Shown one piece after another: positions 8,947 to 15,965 of a stretch of DNA of 18,098 nucleotides. The notes under the pieces were generated by a model. The model worked only from the letters and a program-made list of their open reading frames with translations, was not told the origin of the DNA and made no database searches. Position numbers and translations under genes: made by a program. Source of the DNA: Acidimicrobiaceae bacterium (GTDB taxonomy: Bacteria > Actinomycetota > Acidimicrobiia > Acidimicrobiales > Bog-793); contig JAODBN010000303.1 of assembly GCA_025463965.1 (NCBI GenBank), positions 1-18,098 of the forward strand, read 5' to 3'. How positions within the stretch are numbered: the first letter of the stretch is position 1; every line of letters begins with the position of its first letter.

Positions 8947-9795
8947 TCAGCGCGTGTCTCGGTGGCTGGTCGCCGCTCCATAGGCGAGTATCGAGTCCGC
9001 GGGCCCCGCCGGGATCAAACGCAGGAACCGCGCGTCCGGAGCGGCAGCGAGCGAGTCCACGACGACGTCCAACTCGTCGTTGGCGTGCAGGAAGCGCCCG
9101 TGCAGCGCGTCGTAGCGCCCGGAGATCAGTTGCTCGACCTTGTCTGCGGCCGCGGAGGCCGGAAGCCAAGAATCGGCGGGCAGCTCGTCGGCGTCGGGAC
9201 GCCCACCGCCCATCGCCGTGCGCACCAGGCCAGGGCTGAGGCCGAACGTGACGACTCCGGACCCGTAGAGCTCGGCGTCCTGGATCTCGGTAAAGCGGCC
9301 TAGCGCCGTCTTCGAGATGCTGTAGACGGGCGAACCCGCGTCCGCCGATCTCGAGCAGTCGAGGCTGTTGATGTTGACGACGTAGCCGCGCTGGCGATCC
9401 ACCATGGCGGGGACCAGCCGAAGGCTGTACAAGAACGGACCGCGGAGGTTGATCTCCATGGCGTGCCACCACTCGTCGGGGTCCGACAGGTAGGTGCGGG
9501 CGTGCTCGCCGCTCACCGCTGCGTTGTTGACGAGGACGCTCACCGCCCCGAGCTCGGCCTCGACCGCCGAGCAGACAGTCTCTACGTCACTCGGCTTGGA
9601 CACGTCGCCCGTGACCGACACCACGCGCGCACCTTCTGCCCGGATGAGCTCGGCCGTCTGCGCCAGCTCGTCGCCCGAGCGGGACGTGATCCCGACGTCC
9701 CATCCAAGTGTCGCCAGCCGACAGGCCACCTCGCGACCGATACCACGGCCAGCACCGGTGACGAGCGCAGTGCCCACTCTCGGCTGTCCACTCAC
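8947..9795 (-). CDS. Short-chain dehydrogenase/reductase (SDR), NAD(P)-dependent
   Basis: This is a classical SDR oxidoreductase of 282 residues, acting on an unknown alcohol or ketone, possibly a sugar or polyol given its neighbours. The dinucleotide-binding motif is TGAGRGIG (13-20). Asp64 follows the GDV motif, NNAA lies at 90-93 and Asn116 is in place. The catalytic residues are Ser144, Tyr158 and Lys162 (YSISK), followed by SPGLVRTAM. The start is GTG 9795, preceded by AAAGGGG with 7-nt spacing (complement of 9803-9809). It is the last gene of the minus-strand transporter cluster, 137 bp after the MalG-type permease, so it may share that transcript or have its own promoter in the gap. 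It converges with uvrA across 62 bp in which no clear terminator is visible. The C-terminal 70 residues are less typical. Confidence 0.9.
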   Translation of the reverse strand: MSGQPRVGTALVTGAGRGIGREVACRLATLGWDVGITSRSGDELAQTAELIRAEGARVVSVTGDVSKPSDVETVCSAVEAELGAVSVLVNNAAVSGEHARTYLSDPDEWWHAMEINLRGPFLYSLRLVPAMVDRQRGYVVNINSLDCSRSADAGSPVYSISKTALGRFTEIQDAELYGSGVVTFGLSPGLVRTAMGGGRPDADELPADSWLPASAAADKVEQLISGRYDALHGRFLHANDELDVVVDSLAAAPDARFLRLIPAGPADSILAYGAATSHRDTR

Positions 9796-9932
9796 CAGGC
9801 GACCCCTTTGACTAATCGAGCGCCTCGTTGCGCCCGATGCCCGAACCTCACGTTGCCGGTGGAGAGGAGCGCGCGCACCTCAGCCGTGGCCGACTGGCGA
9901 GTTCTCGGCGGCGCGCTCAGAAATCGCGGTGC

Positions 9933-10829
9933 TCACTTGAGGGCGCCGGCAGTCAGCCCGCGTGCGACGTGACGCTGCACCGAGACGTACAAGAGCACCG
10001 GCAGCAAGGAGAAGACCACCCCGGCGGCCATCAGCTGGTAGAGCTGGACGTTCTGCTGGCTGATGAACGTGGCGATGCCGAGACCCGCGGTGTACAGGCT
10101 GCGGTTCGTCAAGAACGCGGAGGCGAAGAGGTAGTCGTTCCAGCTTCCGAAGAACGCGACGATCACCACCGCCACGAGCCCTGAGCGCGACAGCGGCAGA
10201 AGAATGCGCCGGATCGATCCGAGCTGGGTGCAGCCGTCGACGTAGCCGGCGTCGACGACCTCGTTCGGCACGGTGTCGAACGAGGACTTGAGGATCCAGC
10301 ATCCGAGCGGAACGTTGAAGGCCGCGTAGACCAAGCCGAGGGCGAAGAGGTTGTTCGTCCAATGGAGCGTGCGGAACCATTCGAGCTCCGGGACGATGAT
10401 CATCGCGCCGGGCATCAGCTGGGTGAACAAGAGCAGGAACGCGAACGCCCCACTGCCGCGGAAGCGCAGGCGCGAGAGCAAGTAGGCGCCTGGGATCGCG
10501 AGCACGACGGTGACGACAACGGTGACGGCCGAGACGATGAAGGAGTGGAAGAGCCACGAAGCGACCGGTTGTTGGTTGAACAGCGAGCTGATCGCGTTGG
10601 TGTTGAACCCGTGTAGCCAGAACGGGGGAGGATAGGTGAGCGTGTACTTCTCCGGCTGGAAGGTGCTCAGCACCATCCAATAGACGGGAAAGAGCACGAC
10701 CAGGCAGAGGACGACGATGACCGCGTAGCGGAACGCCTCCTTGGCCTTGCGCTTGCGGCGGGGCCAGGGATTGCGCACCGGCGGAGTGCGCGCCGGCGCC
10801 GAGGTGATTGCGACCGTGCTCACCGCCAT
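9933..10829 (-). CDS. Carbohydrate ABC transporter permease, MalG/CUT1 type
   Basis: This is an inner-membrane subunit of a CUT1 carbohydrate importer, 298 residues. A basic cytoplasmic N-terminus (PWPRRKRKAKEAFRY) is followed by about six membrane segments: 35-57, 93-118, 127-147, 160-180, 217-240 and 265-283. The EAA-like coupling loop, which docks on the ATPase, lies around 190-212 (VVDAGYVDG ... ILLP) and departs from the strict EAA consensus. The start ATG at 10829 has a strong GGAGGA site with a 4-nt gap (complement of 10834-10839). It follows the MalF-type permease gene by 76 bp and pairs with it. No ATPase gene follows; an SDR gene does. The transported sugar is unknown. Confidence 0.94.
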   Translation of the reverse strand: MAVSTVAITSAPARTPPVRNPWPRRKRKAKEAFRYAVIVVLCLVVLFPVYWMVLSTFQPEKYTLTYPPPFWLHGFNTNAISSLFNQQPVASWLFHSFIVSAVTVVVTVVLAIPGAYLLSRLRFRGSGAFAFLLLFTQLMPGAMIIVPELEWFRTLHWTNNLFALGLVYAAFNVPLGCWILKSSFDTVPNEVVDAGYVDGCTQLGSIRRILLPLSRSGLVAVVIVAFFGSWNDYLFASAFLTNRSLYTAGLGIATFISQQNVQLYQLMAAGVVFSLLPVLLYVSVQRHVARGLTAGALK

Positions 10830-10905
10830 GTCTTCCTCCGCTCCCCGCAGTCAGGGTCCACGCAGGTGGTGCAGGAGCTGGACCGCACGTCTGTTGTGAC
10901 CGACC

Positions 10906-11886
10906 TCATCCGAGACCACCTTGGAGGTAGCGCTGCCGGATGACCCGCCGCTCGAACACGACGAAGAGAATGGTCCCGATGACCGCGAGCAGCAGACCGA
11001 CGACGGCCATGGAGCTCGCGTAGTTGTAGTTGAAGTACTGGAACGCCTGGTTGTAGATGAGGATGGCGATCGTGGACGTGTCCTGGCCCGGACCGCCGCC
11101 GGTGGCTAGATAGATCAGCGTGAACTGCTGGAACGAGAAGATGAACGCCAGCACGGCGAGCAGCGAGAGCGTGGGGACGATGCTCGGCCAGGTGATCGAT
11201 CGAAAGCGCTGGATCGTCCCTGCACCGTCGACTCGCGCCGCCTCGTACAGCTCGTCGGGAATCGCCTGCAGGCTCGACAAGATGACCAAGGAGTAGAAGG
11301 GGAAGCCCTTCCACGCGACCATCATGATGATGGCGATGAAGGCGAGGTTCGGTGCGGTGAGCCACTGAATCTGGTGATGCACCCCGGGGATCCACGAGGC
11401 GATGCGATTGAGGATCCCGAAGTTCGGGTCCAGCATGATCGTGAAGGTCAGCACGGTCGGCACGTCGGGGATCGCCCAGGGAATGGCGAGGATTCCTCGC
11501 ACGAAAGAGCGACCCTTGAAAGCCCAGTTCGTGAGCAGCGCCACGCCGAGGCCGAGGCTCAGCCAGACGACCACCATGGCGAAGGTGAACTCGAAGGTCG
11601 TCCTGATGGAGGCCCAGAAGATGGGGTCGTGGATCATCTGGCGGAAGTTGGCCAGCCCGACCCAGGACGTCTTGCCGAAGTTCGTCTGCTGGAAGGCGAG
11701 GATGATCCCACGCACGATGGGATAGATGACGAAGGCGCCTTCGAAGAGCAAAATGGGAACGAGCAGCTTGCGATGCAAGTTGGTCTGCATCCCCGCGGCG
11801 CGGCCGAAAGAGCTGCCACTCGAAGACGGGCGAGCTGCTGCTCTCGCCTTCGGTTGCTCGATGACCAGAGCTTCTGTTGCTGCCAC
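10906..11886 (-). CDS. Carbohydrate ABC transporter permease, MalF/UgpA type
   Basis: This is the other membrane subunit of the importer, 326 residues. The N-terminal 35 residues are Ala/Ser-rich and probably cytoplasmic. Membrane segments fall near 41-64, 100-120, 130-152, 181-205, 238-262 and 290-311. A good EAA coupling motif, LYEAARVDGAG, begins at 213 and ends with the WP near 233. The start is GTG 11886, with GCGAGG 6 nt upstream on the minus strand. It follows the binding-protein gene by about 160 bp, and a strong stem-loop lies in that gap. The order binding protein, MalF-type, MalG-type is the usual CUT1 layout. Its equivalent in the second operon (17324 onward) is a distinct homologue, so this is a second system and not a recent duplicate. 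Confidence 0.94.
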   Translation of the reverse strand: MAATEALVIEQPKARAAARPSSSGSSFGRAAGMQTNLHRKLLVPILLFEGAFVIYPIVRGIILAFQQTNFGKTSWVGLANFRQMIHDPIFWASIRTTFEFTFAMVVVWLSLGLGVALLTNWAFKGRSFVRGILAIPWAIPDVPTVLTFTIMLDPNFGILNRIASWIPGVHHQIQWLTAPNLAFIAIIMMVAWKGFPFYSLVILSSLQAIPDELYEAARVDGAGTIQRFRSITWPSIVPTLSLLAVLAFIFSFQQFTLIYLATGGGPGQDTSTIAILIYNQAFQYFNYNYASSMAVVGLLLAVIGTILFVVFERRVIRQRYLQGGLG

Positions 11887-11985
11887 TACAAACCTCGCTT
11901 CACGCGCCGCAGGGGTCAGCCTGCGATCCTTTCAAACCACTTGCAGGTACAGCCAATGAGTACCGCTTCGGGACCAGCGGCACAA

Positions 11986-12013
11986 CCCCCGGGCGTCCTT
12001 CGACGCCCGGGGG
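11986..12013 (-). terminator. Perfect 12-bp GC-rich stem-loop between binding protein and permease genes
   Basis: The arms CCCCCGGGCGTC and GACGCCCGGGGG are perfectly complementary with a 4-nt loop. The hairpin begins about 32 bp after the stop of the minus-strand binding-protein gene and ends 99 bp before the permease start. Only TT follows it, so read-through is likely. In known sugar operons (malE-malF type) such intercistronic hairpins protect the upstream message and lower downstream expression; that role here is inference. Confidence 0.75.
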
Positions 12014-12045
12014 CTGGCCTCTGGAACCGTTCTGGTTACCCGCCG

Positions 12046-13392
12046 CTAGGCGTGCAGAGACTCCTTTGCCTGGGTCTGCGCGCTGTGGAGTGCTTGGGCA
12101 ACGGAAGCACTCCCGGACACTGCCCGCTCAAGGTTCTGAGCGATGATGTTGCCGATCTGCGCGTAGGCGTAGGTGTACTGGCCGAGGATGTCGAACTCGC
12201 CGACGTAGTTCGTCTCGAGGAAGCCCGGAAGCCACGGGGTGTTCGTGAGGTACTTCTTGTACCCGGGCTCGAAGTCCTGGAAGTTGCTGAAGGGAATGAT
12301 CGGGTAGCCGTTCGTGACCGTCAAGTAGTAGAGGTTCTTGGGCGTCACGCACCACTCGACGAGCTTCATGGAGGCCTCGATGTTCTTCGAGCTCTTCATG
12401 ACCAGGAGCGGGTGAAGTCGGGCGATCGCCTTTTTGCTCGGCCATGGCGGTGGGGTGCTGCGCAGGTTCGGGTACAGCTTCGGCGCCAGCGTCTTGTAGT
12501 TGCTGAGCCCCGCAGCCACGTTGAACTGCGTCGCCACCCGGTCGCTCAGGACGAGCTTGGTGAGCGCGGTCTCGGAGGTGCCCTTGATGCCCGAGGCGTT
12601 CAGCAGGGACAGCCAGTACTCGACTCCCTTGATGTTCGCGGGAGAGTCGATCGTCAGGGTGGTGCCCTTCGCCCAGACTCCGCCGTAGGGCAGGCAGAAG
12701 TTCTGCAGCTGGTTCCACCAGTCCGCCTGGGCGGCCGTGGTGTTGATGAGGGACGCCCCGAACTGGCTCGGTGACTTCGTCGTCGCCTTGACCGCGGCGA
12801 GCCACTGCTCCATGGTGCTCGGCGGCTTGCTGAAGCCCGCAGCCTTGAGCAGCCGCTGGTCGTAGGTGAGGGCAAACGCCACGTCGATGACACCGAGTGC
12901 GTACAGGTTCCCGTTGAGGGTGAACTGCTTGTGCGCAGGAATCGGGATCAGGCCGAGCTTCTTGGTGATCGACTGCAGCGGAACCGCGAGGTTGTACTTC
13001 GCGATCAGCGTCGACGCTGCCTCGGGAGGCGCCATGACGACGTCTGCGTTGACCCCGCCTGCCTGCGCCTCGGCGATGATGTTCGTGTCGAACGTCGAGA
13101 AGGGCCAACCGCCCCACTCGACCTTGATCGTGGGGTTCGCCGCCATGAACTCGTTGACGACCTTGGTCCAAGCCGGGAACTCCGGGCTCTGACCGAACGG
13201 CTCCCAGGAGATCAGCTTCAACGTCGTGGTCGCGGCACGCGGCCGGATCTGCAACGACTTCAGCTTGGAAAGGTTGGGCGTGAGACCCACCGCCAAGGCC
13301 CCTGCGGCACTCGCGCCCAGGAACTGACGCCGACTGAGCGAACTCTTCCCGGAATCTTCCTTTGACGACTCATCATGATTGCTATCAGACAT
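12046..13392 (-). CDS. Sugar ABC transporter substrate-binding protein, Tat-exported
   Basis: This is an extracytoplasmic solute-binding protein of family 1 (sugar type) that would capture the substrate for the two downstream permeases. I choose the ATG at 13392, which begins MSDSNHDESS and gives 448 residues. It has a purine-rich AGAGGGGG site 4-5 nt upstream (complement of 13397-13404). The 11-codon upstream extension in the open frame has no such support. A twin-arginine signal is clear: SRRQFLGASAAGALAVGL, with Arg21-Arg22. No lipobox Cys follows, which is unusual for a Gram-positive binding protein. Mature motifs typical of the family are LKLISWEPFG, VNEFMAANPTIKVEW and NADVVMAPPEAAS. 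The C-terminus (GSASVAQALHSAQTQAKESL) matches the usual end of the family. The ligand is unknown, though a sugar or oligosaccharide is likely. Confidence 0.93.
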   Translation of the reverse strand: MSDSNHDESSKEDSGKSSLSRRQFLGASAAGALAVGLTPNLSKLKSLQIRPRAATTTLKLISWEPFGQSPEFPAWTKVVNEFMAANPTIKVEWGGWPFSTFDTNIIAEAQAGGVNADVVMAPPEAASTLIAKYNLAVPLQSITKKLGLIPIPAHKQFTLNGNLYALGVIDVAFALTYDQRLLKAAGFSKPPSTMEQWLAAVKATTKSPSQFGASLINTTAAQADWWNQLQNFCLPYGGVWAKGTTLTIDSPANIKGVEYWLSLLNASGIKGTSETALTKLVLSDRVATQFNVAAGLSNYKTLAPKLYPNLRSTPPPWPSKKAIARLHPLLVMKSSKNIEASMKLVEWCVTPKNLYYLTVTNGYPIIPFSNFQDFEPGYKKYLTNTPWLPGFLETNYVGEFDILGQYTYAYAQIGNIIAQNLERAVSGSASVAQALHSAQTQAKESLHA

Positions 13393-13522
13393 GTTTCCCC
13401 CTCTTGTAGATCGGTCTCTGCACACCCCTAGTTACCGGGACTTCGGCGCCGGTTCGGGCCTGTGAGCTGGTGCGGACCCGAGCGAAGCAACGAAAATTCC
13501 CCCCACTGCTCCTCGATGATTG

Positions 13523-13547
13523 CTGGAGGTCCCTGAGGGAGCTCCAG
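13523..13547. promoter_or_regulatory. Imperfect 25-bp dyad upstream of the minus-strand binding-protein gene
   Basis: Outer arms CTGGAG/CTCCAG and inner arms TCCCT/AGGGA pair around a central G with one G-G mismatch on the way. It lies 130-155 bp before the binding-protein start. It could be an operator, a leader hairpin, or the end of the upstream oxidoreductase transcript (no T-run follows). Confidence 0.4.
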
Positions 13548-13589
13548 TCGGTCAGATCATGTGCAAACGGCAAGCACCCCCCAATGCGC

Positions 13590-13608
13590 TGTCAACGGTT
13601 CGTGAACC
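13590..13608 (-). promoter_or_regulatory. Candidate -35 TTGACA with adjacent inverted repeat GGTTC-GT-GAACC
   Basis: On the minus strand a consensus TTGACA lies at 13595-13590. Directly upstream, at 13597-13608, is the inverted repeat GGTTC-N2-GAACC. The hexamer 17 nt downstream is TGCCGT, a poor -10. The position, about 200 bp before the binding-protein gene, fits a regulated promoter, with the dyad as a possible sugar-responsive operator. Confidence 0.35.
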
Positions 13609-13663
13609 TCCTGGACACGGGGCCATCGGTACGTCGGCGAGGTGTCCGAAGAGGCGCATCGGA

Positions 13664-14641
13664 CTACTGCTCGGACCCGAGCCGGACGTAAGGGATGACC
13701 GCTTCGGCGAGGAGATTGAAGCTCTCCTCGTCTTCTCCGTCGACGGAGGCGAGAAAGTACTGGACACCGACATCGGCAAGTGCCTGGAAGTGGAGAATCG
13801 CTTCAGCGGGGGTGGCGACCACGATCTCCTGGTGGAGCGCAGCATCGGGGATGCGGGCGCTCTTTCGCTTCTTCTCGAGTGCTTGCTCGTTTTCAGCCAG
13901 GATCACGAACGGGGTGAAGTGCGAGCGAAGGATCGACTCGTACGGGCGCCCGACGTCCAAGCAGTGCTGCTTGAGCACTGCGTACTTCCGTTCGACGTCG
14001 CTCGTCTTGTAAGCAGCGCCGGCCCACTCGTGCGGCGCGAAGTTCGACATGTCGGCGTACCTGGCGACCTGGCGCAAGGTCACCCGCTCGCCTCCCCCGC
14101 CGATGAGGATGGGGACGTGGGGTTGCTGGACCGGCAGGGTGCGCAGTGCAGCATCCTTTACCTGGAAGTGCTTGCCCTCGTAGGTGAACGGCTCTCCACT
14201 CCAAAGACCGTGGACGATGTCGATGGTCTCCTCGAGTGCAGCCTGGCGGTCCGCAACGGGTGGAAACGGGAGGCACATCTGGTCGAACTCGGGGACGTCG
14301 TCTCCGATGCCGATGCCGAGGACCAAGCGCCCGTCGCTCACCCTGTCAACATCGGCCGCCTGGCGGGCCAGCAAGTGGGGGAGCCGGTAGTAGACGCAGC
14401 TCACGAGAGAGATCAGTCGGATCCTCTCGGTCGCCATCGCGAGCATGGTGAGCTGGGTCCAGCAGTCCATGAGGCGGTTCGGATGATCGTGGGCCCAGTA
14501 GCCGTCGAACCCGAGCCGCTCGGCACGCTGAGCCGCCTTCACGACGTCTGCCCACTCCCGCAAGAACACCGAGAAGACCGAGAAGCGAATCTTGCGGCTG
14601 CCCTCGGCAACCCAAGGGTGCACGGTGTCGCGCTCGCTCAC
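13664..14641 (-). CDS. LLM-class (luciferase-like) flavin/F420-dependent oxidoreductase
   Basis: This is a bacterial-luciferase-superfamily TIM-barrel oxidoreductase using F420 or FMN; the substrate is unknown. I choose GTG 14641 as start (MSERDTVHPWVAEGSRKIRF, 325 residues) because AGGGGGAG lies 4 nt upstream and the conserved fold begins with IRFSVFS. Supporting family motifs are RAERLGFDGYWAHDH near the N-terminus, the strand after ATERIRLI, DRVSDGRLVLGIGIGD, GLWSGEPFTYEGKHFQVKD, and VPILIGGGGERVTL. All are intact and in the usual order. The frame stays open for about 60 further codons upstream and contains a Tat-like stretch, described separately. It is on the same strand as the sugar importer, 271 bp before it, so co-regulation is possible. 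F420 use is plausible for actinobacteria but not shown here. Confidence 0.9.
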   Translation of the reverse strand: MSERDTVHPWVAEGSRKIRFSVFSVFLREWADVVKAAQRAERLGFDGYWAHDHPNRLMDCWTQLTMLAMATERIRLISLVSCVYYRLPHLLARQAADVDRVSDGRLVLGIGIGDDVPEFDQMCLPFPPVADRQAALEETIDIVHGLWSGEPFTYEGKHFQVKDAALRTLPVQQPHVPILIGGGGERVTLRQVARYADMSNFAPHEWAGAAYKTSDVERKYAVLKQHCLDVGRPYESILRSHFTPFVILAENEQALEKKRKSARIPDAALHQEIVVATPAEAILHFQALADVGVQYFLASVDGEDEESFNLLAEAVIPYVRLGSEQ

Positions 14642-14733
14642 CAGGCTCCCCCTAGGAGGGCGACTCTGAGCGGGGGCGGTCCTGTCCGCGTCTGCCCCGA
14701 GGGCTGCTCGGCCATTCGGAATTCCCCCCGGTA

Positions 14734-14747
14734 GACTGTCGACAGTC
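14734..14747. promoter_or_regulatory. Perfect 14-bp palindrome, candidate operator
   Basis: GACTGTCGACAGTC is self-complementary across all 14 bases. It lies 93-106 bp upstream of the chosen oxidoreductase start. Palindromes of this length are typical binding sites for dimeric repressors (GntR, TetR or LacI type), but it matches no operator I can name with confidence. Confidence 0.45.
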
Positions 14748-14830
14748 GCTTCGTCGGCGAACATACTGGTCGTCGCAGGGGTCGTCAATAGCAGTGCAGC
14801 TGAGCCGCCCAGCACCGCCCGGCGAGACGA
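14738..14830 (-). other. Tat-signal-like coding remnant upstream of the oxidoreductase
   Basis: In frame with the oxidoreductase, the minus strand reads SSRRAVLGGSAALLLTTPA then TTSMFADE, very like a twin-arginine signal (RR, hydrophobic stretch, small residues). No ATG, GTG or TTG start precedes the Arg pair in frame as far as I translated (about 14910). The only start inside it (GTG 14815) would cut off the RR. It may be a vestigial signal, or the N-terminus of a Tat-exported form whose start was lost. Confidence 0.35.
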
Positions 14831-14897
14831 ACCTCTGTCACGCGGGTAGCCCCAGACCGGTCCTATCCTGGGATTCTGACACCGGACGAGCCTGGGA

Positions 14898-15360
14898 GTG
14901 AGCCAGGGGACACGGTCGCATCCTCGTCGGGTCCGTTGCGGGTGGTCCGGCGCGACCGCCGTTGGCTATCACGCCTGCGACCGTACGCACTCGGCCAGCG
15001 CCCCACCGGCGACTTCGCTGCGCTCACCCTGTCAGTCGATTCTTCGTTCCGCGGCGACCCGGTCCGAGCAGCTCGTCGTCCTGGCGGCGGCCTCCTGTCA
15101 GTTGCTGAGCTTCCTCGCTGTCGCCACCGAGCCCAGGTCGAAGTCGTCGGCTACGACGCCGAGGAGGACGAACAGATGTCCGAGGACGATCCGCGGTCAG
15201 GCTCATCGTGCTGAGACCGATCATTCGGGCCGCGCGTGATCCAGCGAGGCGCGTGCGCCATCTCGTTGAGGTGGCACACCGTGAGTGTTATGTCGCCAAT
15301 CCGCACCGTACCGAGATTCACGTCGAACCGACCGTGGTCTTCGAGGCGCCCTCCAGCTAA
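14898..15360 (+). pseudogene. OsmC-family protein pseudogene with multiple frameshifts
   Basis: Pieces of an OsmC/Ohr-type thiol peroxidase-like protein follow in the right order but in three frames. First comes WSGATAVGYHACDRTHS (from 14943, frame of GTG 14898), then LSVDSSFRGDP (15029-15061, second frame). SEQLVVLAAASCQLLSFLAV (from 15063) is back in the first frame, and VEVVGYDAEEDEQMSEDD (15137-15190) is in the second. The last piece runs in the third frame from 15196 (VRLIVLRPIIR) through HLVEVAHRECYVANPHRTEI to a TAA at 15358-15360. Total length, about 154 codons, is normal for the family. Both family cysteines, in AAASC and AHREC, are kept. At least four frameshifts are needed, so no functional product is expected unless the indels are sequencing errors. 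OsmC proteins detoxify organic hydroperoxides. Confidence 0.8.
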
Positions 15361-15631
15361 TAGAGACAAACCGCTGGTCAACAACCACGAGCTTGCCGCA
15401 AACAGCGAAGCGCGAGCCGCCGGGGAATACACCGACGGCGACTTGGGCACCTCACTCTGAGGGGCGTCACTGACGGAGGCGCTATGGGCACGTCGGGCCG
15501 GCTGGGCCTTGGGGGCAGCGAGACGTCGGCGACCAGCGTCGACGTTCACCTGTCGGCCGAGGTCTTCGAGCTGCCGACGAACTCCGGGCCGATCGTCCGT
15601 CAAAGGGCGTGCCGCCAGACGATCGATCACC

Positions 15632-15688
15632 GTGCTCGGTGGGCCACAGAGTGCTCGCTGGCACACACCGTGCTCGCTGGCACACAGA
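15632..15688. repeat. Three tandem 19-bp repeats
   Basis: The units are GTGCTCGGTGGGCCACAGA (15632-15650), GTGCTCGCTGGCACACACC (15651-15669) and GTGCTCGCTGGCACACAGA (15670-15688). Units 2 and 3 differ at two positions; units 1 and 3 differ at three. Units 2 and 3 contain GTGC-N6-GCAC dyads. The array lies about 280 bp upstream of the second binding-protein gene and could be repeated regulator sites or a leftover of slippage. Confidence 0.75.
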
Positions 15689-15910
15689 GTGCAGGACCCA
15701 CGAATCCGGGGCACCGCCGGACCGCTTGTCGGCCGCGTTGCGATGATGCTGGGCCCCACGGCGACCTCCGCGCCGGTCTTCGACGAGGTCTCGATCGATT
15801 CGACGCGTGCCGAGGGGGACCTGAAGCGATCGAGACCCTGTTGCTTGGGCCCAGAGCATGCCGCGCCCTCGCCGACTCAGGCTCACGGAGCTGCGCCAAC
15901 GTGACGAACA

Positions 15911-15928
15911 ATCGGGTCGATCGGGTCG
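15911..15928 (+). repeat. Tandem 9-bp direct repeat upstream of the second binding-protein gene
   Basis: ATCGGGTCG occurs twice head to tail, ending 37 bp before the ATG at 15966. It may be a regulator site or chance; no clear -10/-35 pair could be identified around it. Confidence 0.4.
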
Positions 15929-15965
15929 ACATGAGGTGGAAAAACGAAAAAAGCGAGGTAAGCGC

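Larger units (their letters stand above)
15361..15965. other. Gene-poor stretch of about 600 bp before the second binding-protein gene
   Basis: Open frames exist on both strands, but none has a recognisable domain, a convincing ribosome site or a family-like composition. I see no transposase motif or terminal inverted repeats. The stretch holds the three 19-bp tandem repeats and, near its right end, a 9-bp tandem repeat and a purine-rich leader. It is best read as decayed sequence merging into the promoter region of the second importer operon. Confidence 0.5.

Noticed and set aside
11374..12774. 466-codon plus-strand open frame across the permease and binding-protein genes
   Set aside because: It is the complement of two clear transporter genes and crosses their intergenic hairpin; no recognisable protein.
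13393..13425. Upstream start (MCRDRSTRGGN) for the Tat-exported binding protein
   Set aside because: The extension overlaps the ribosome site of the ATG at 13392, which gives a normal Tat signal length.
13385..13573. 62-codon minus-strand small open frame before the binding-protein gene
   Set aside because: No ribosome site or domain. It overlaps the probable leader and the binding-protein start.
13520..14734. 404-codon plus-strand open frame over the oxidoreductase
   Set aside because: It is antisense to an intact LLM-family gene and has no family features.
15632..15688. CRISPR array
   Set aside because: The 19-bp units are directly adjacent with no spacers, and no cas genes are present.
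15151..15759. 202-codon minus-strand open frame in the gene-poor region
   Set aside because: It runs antisense to the OsmC remnant and through the 19-bp repeats; the translation matches no family I recognise.
15858..15965. N-terminal extension of the second binding protein to ATG 15858
   Set aside because: The added 36 residues are Arg/Lys-rich shadow sequence; the ATG at 15966 has a good GAGG site and precedes a proper signal sequence.
15361..15965. Insertion sequence remnant near the pseudogene
   Set aside because: No transposase motif, terminal inverted repeats or target duplication could be identified by eye.
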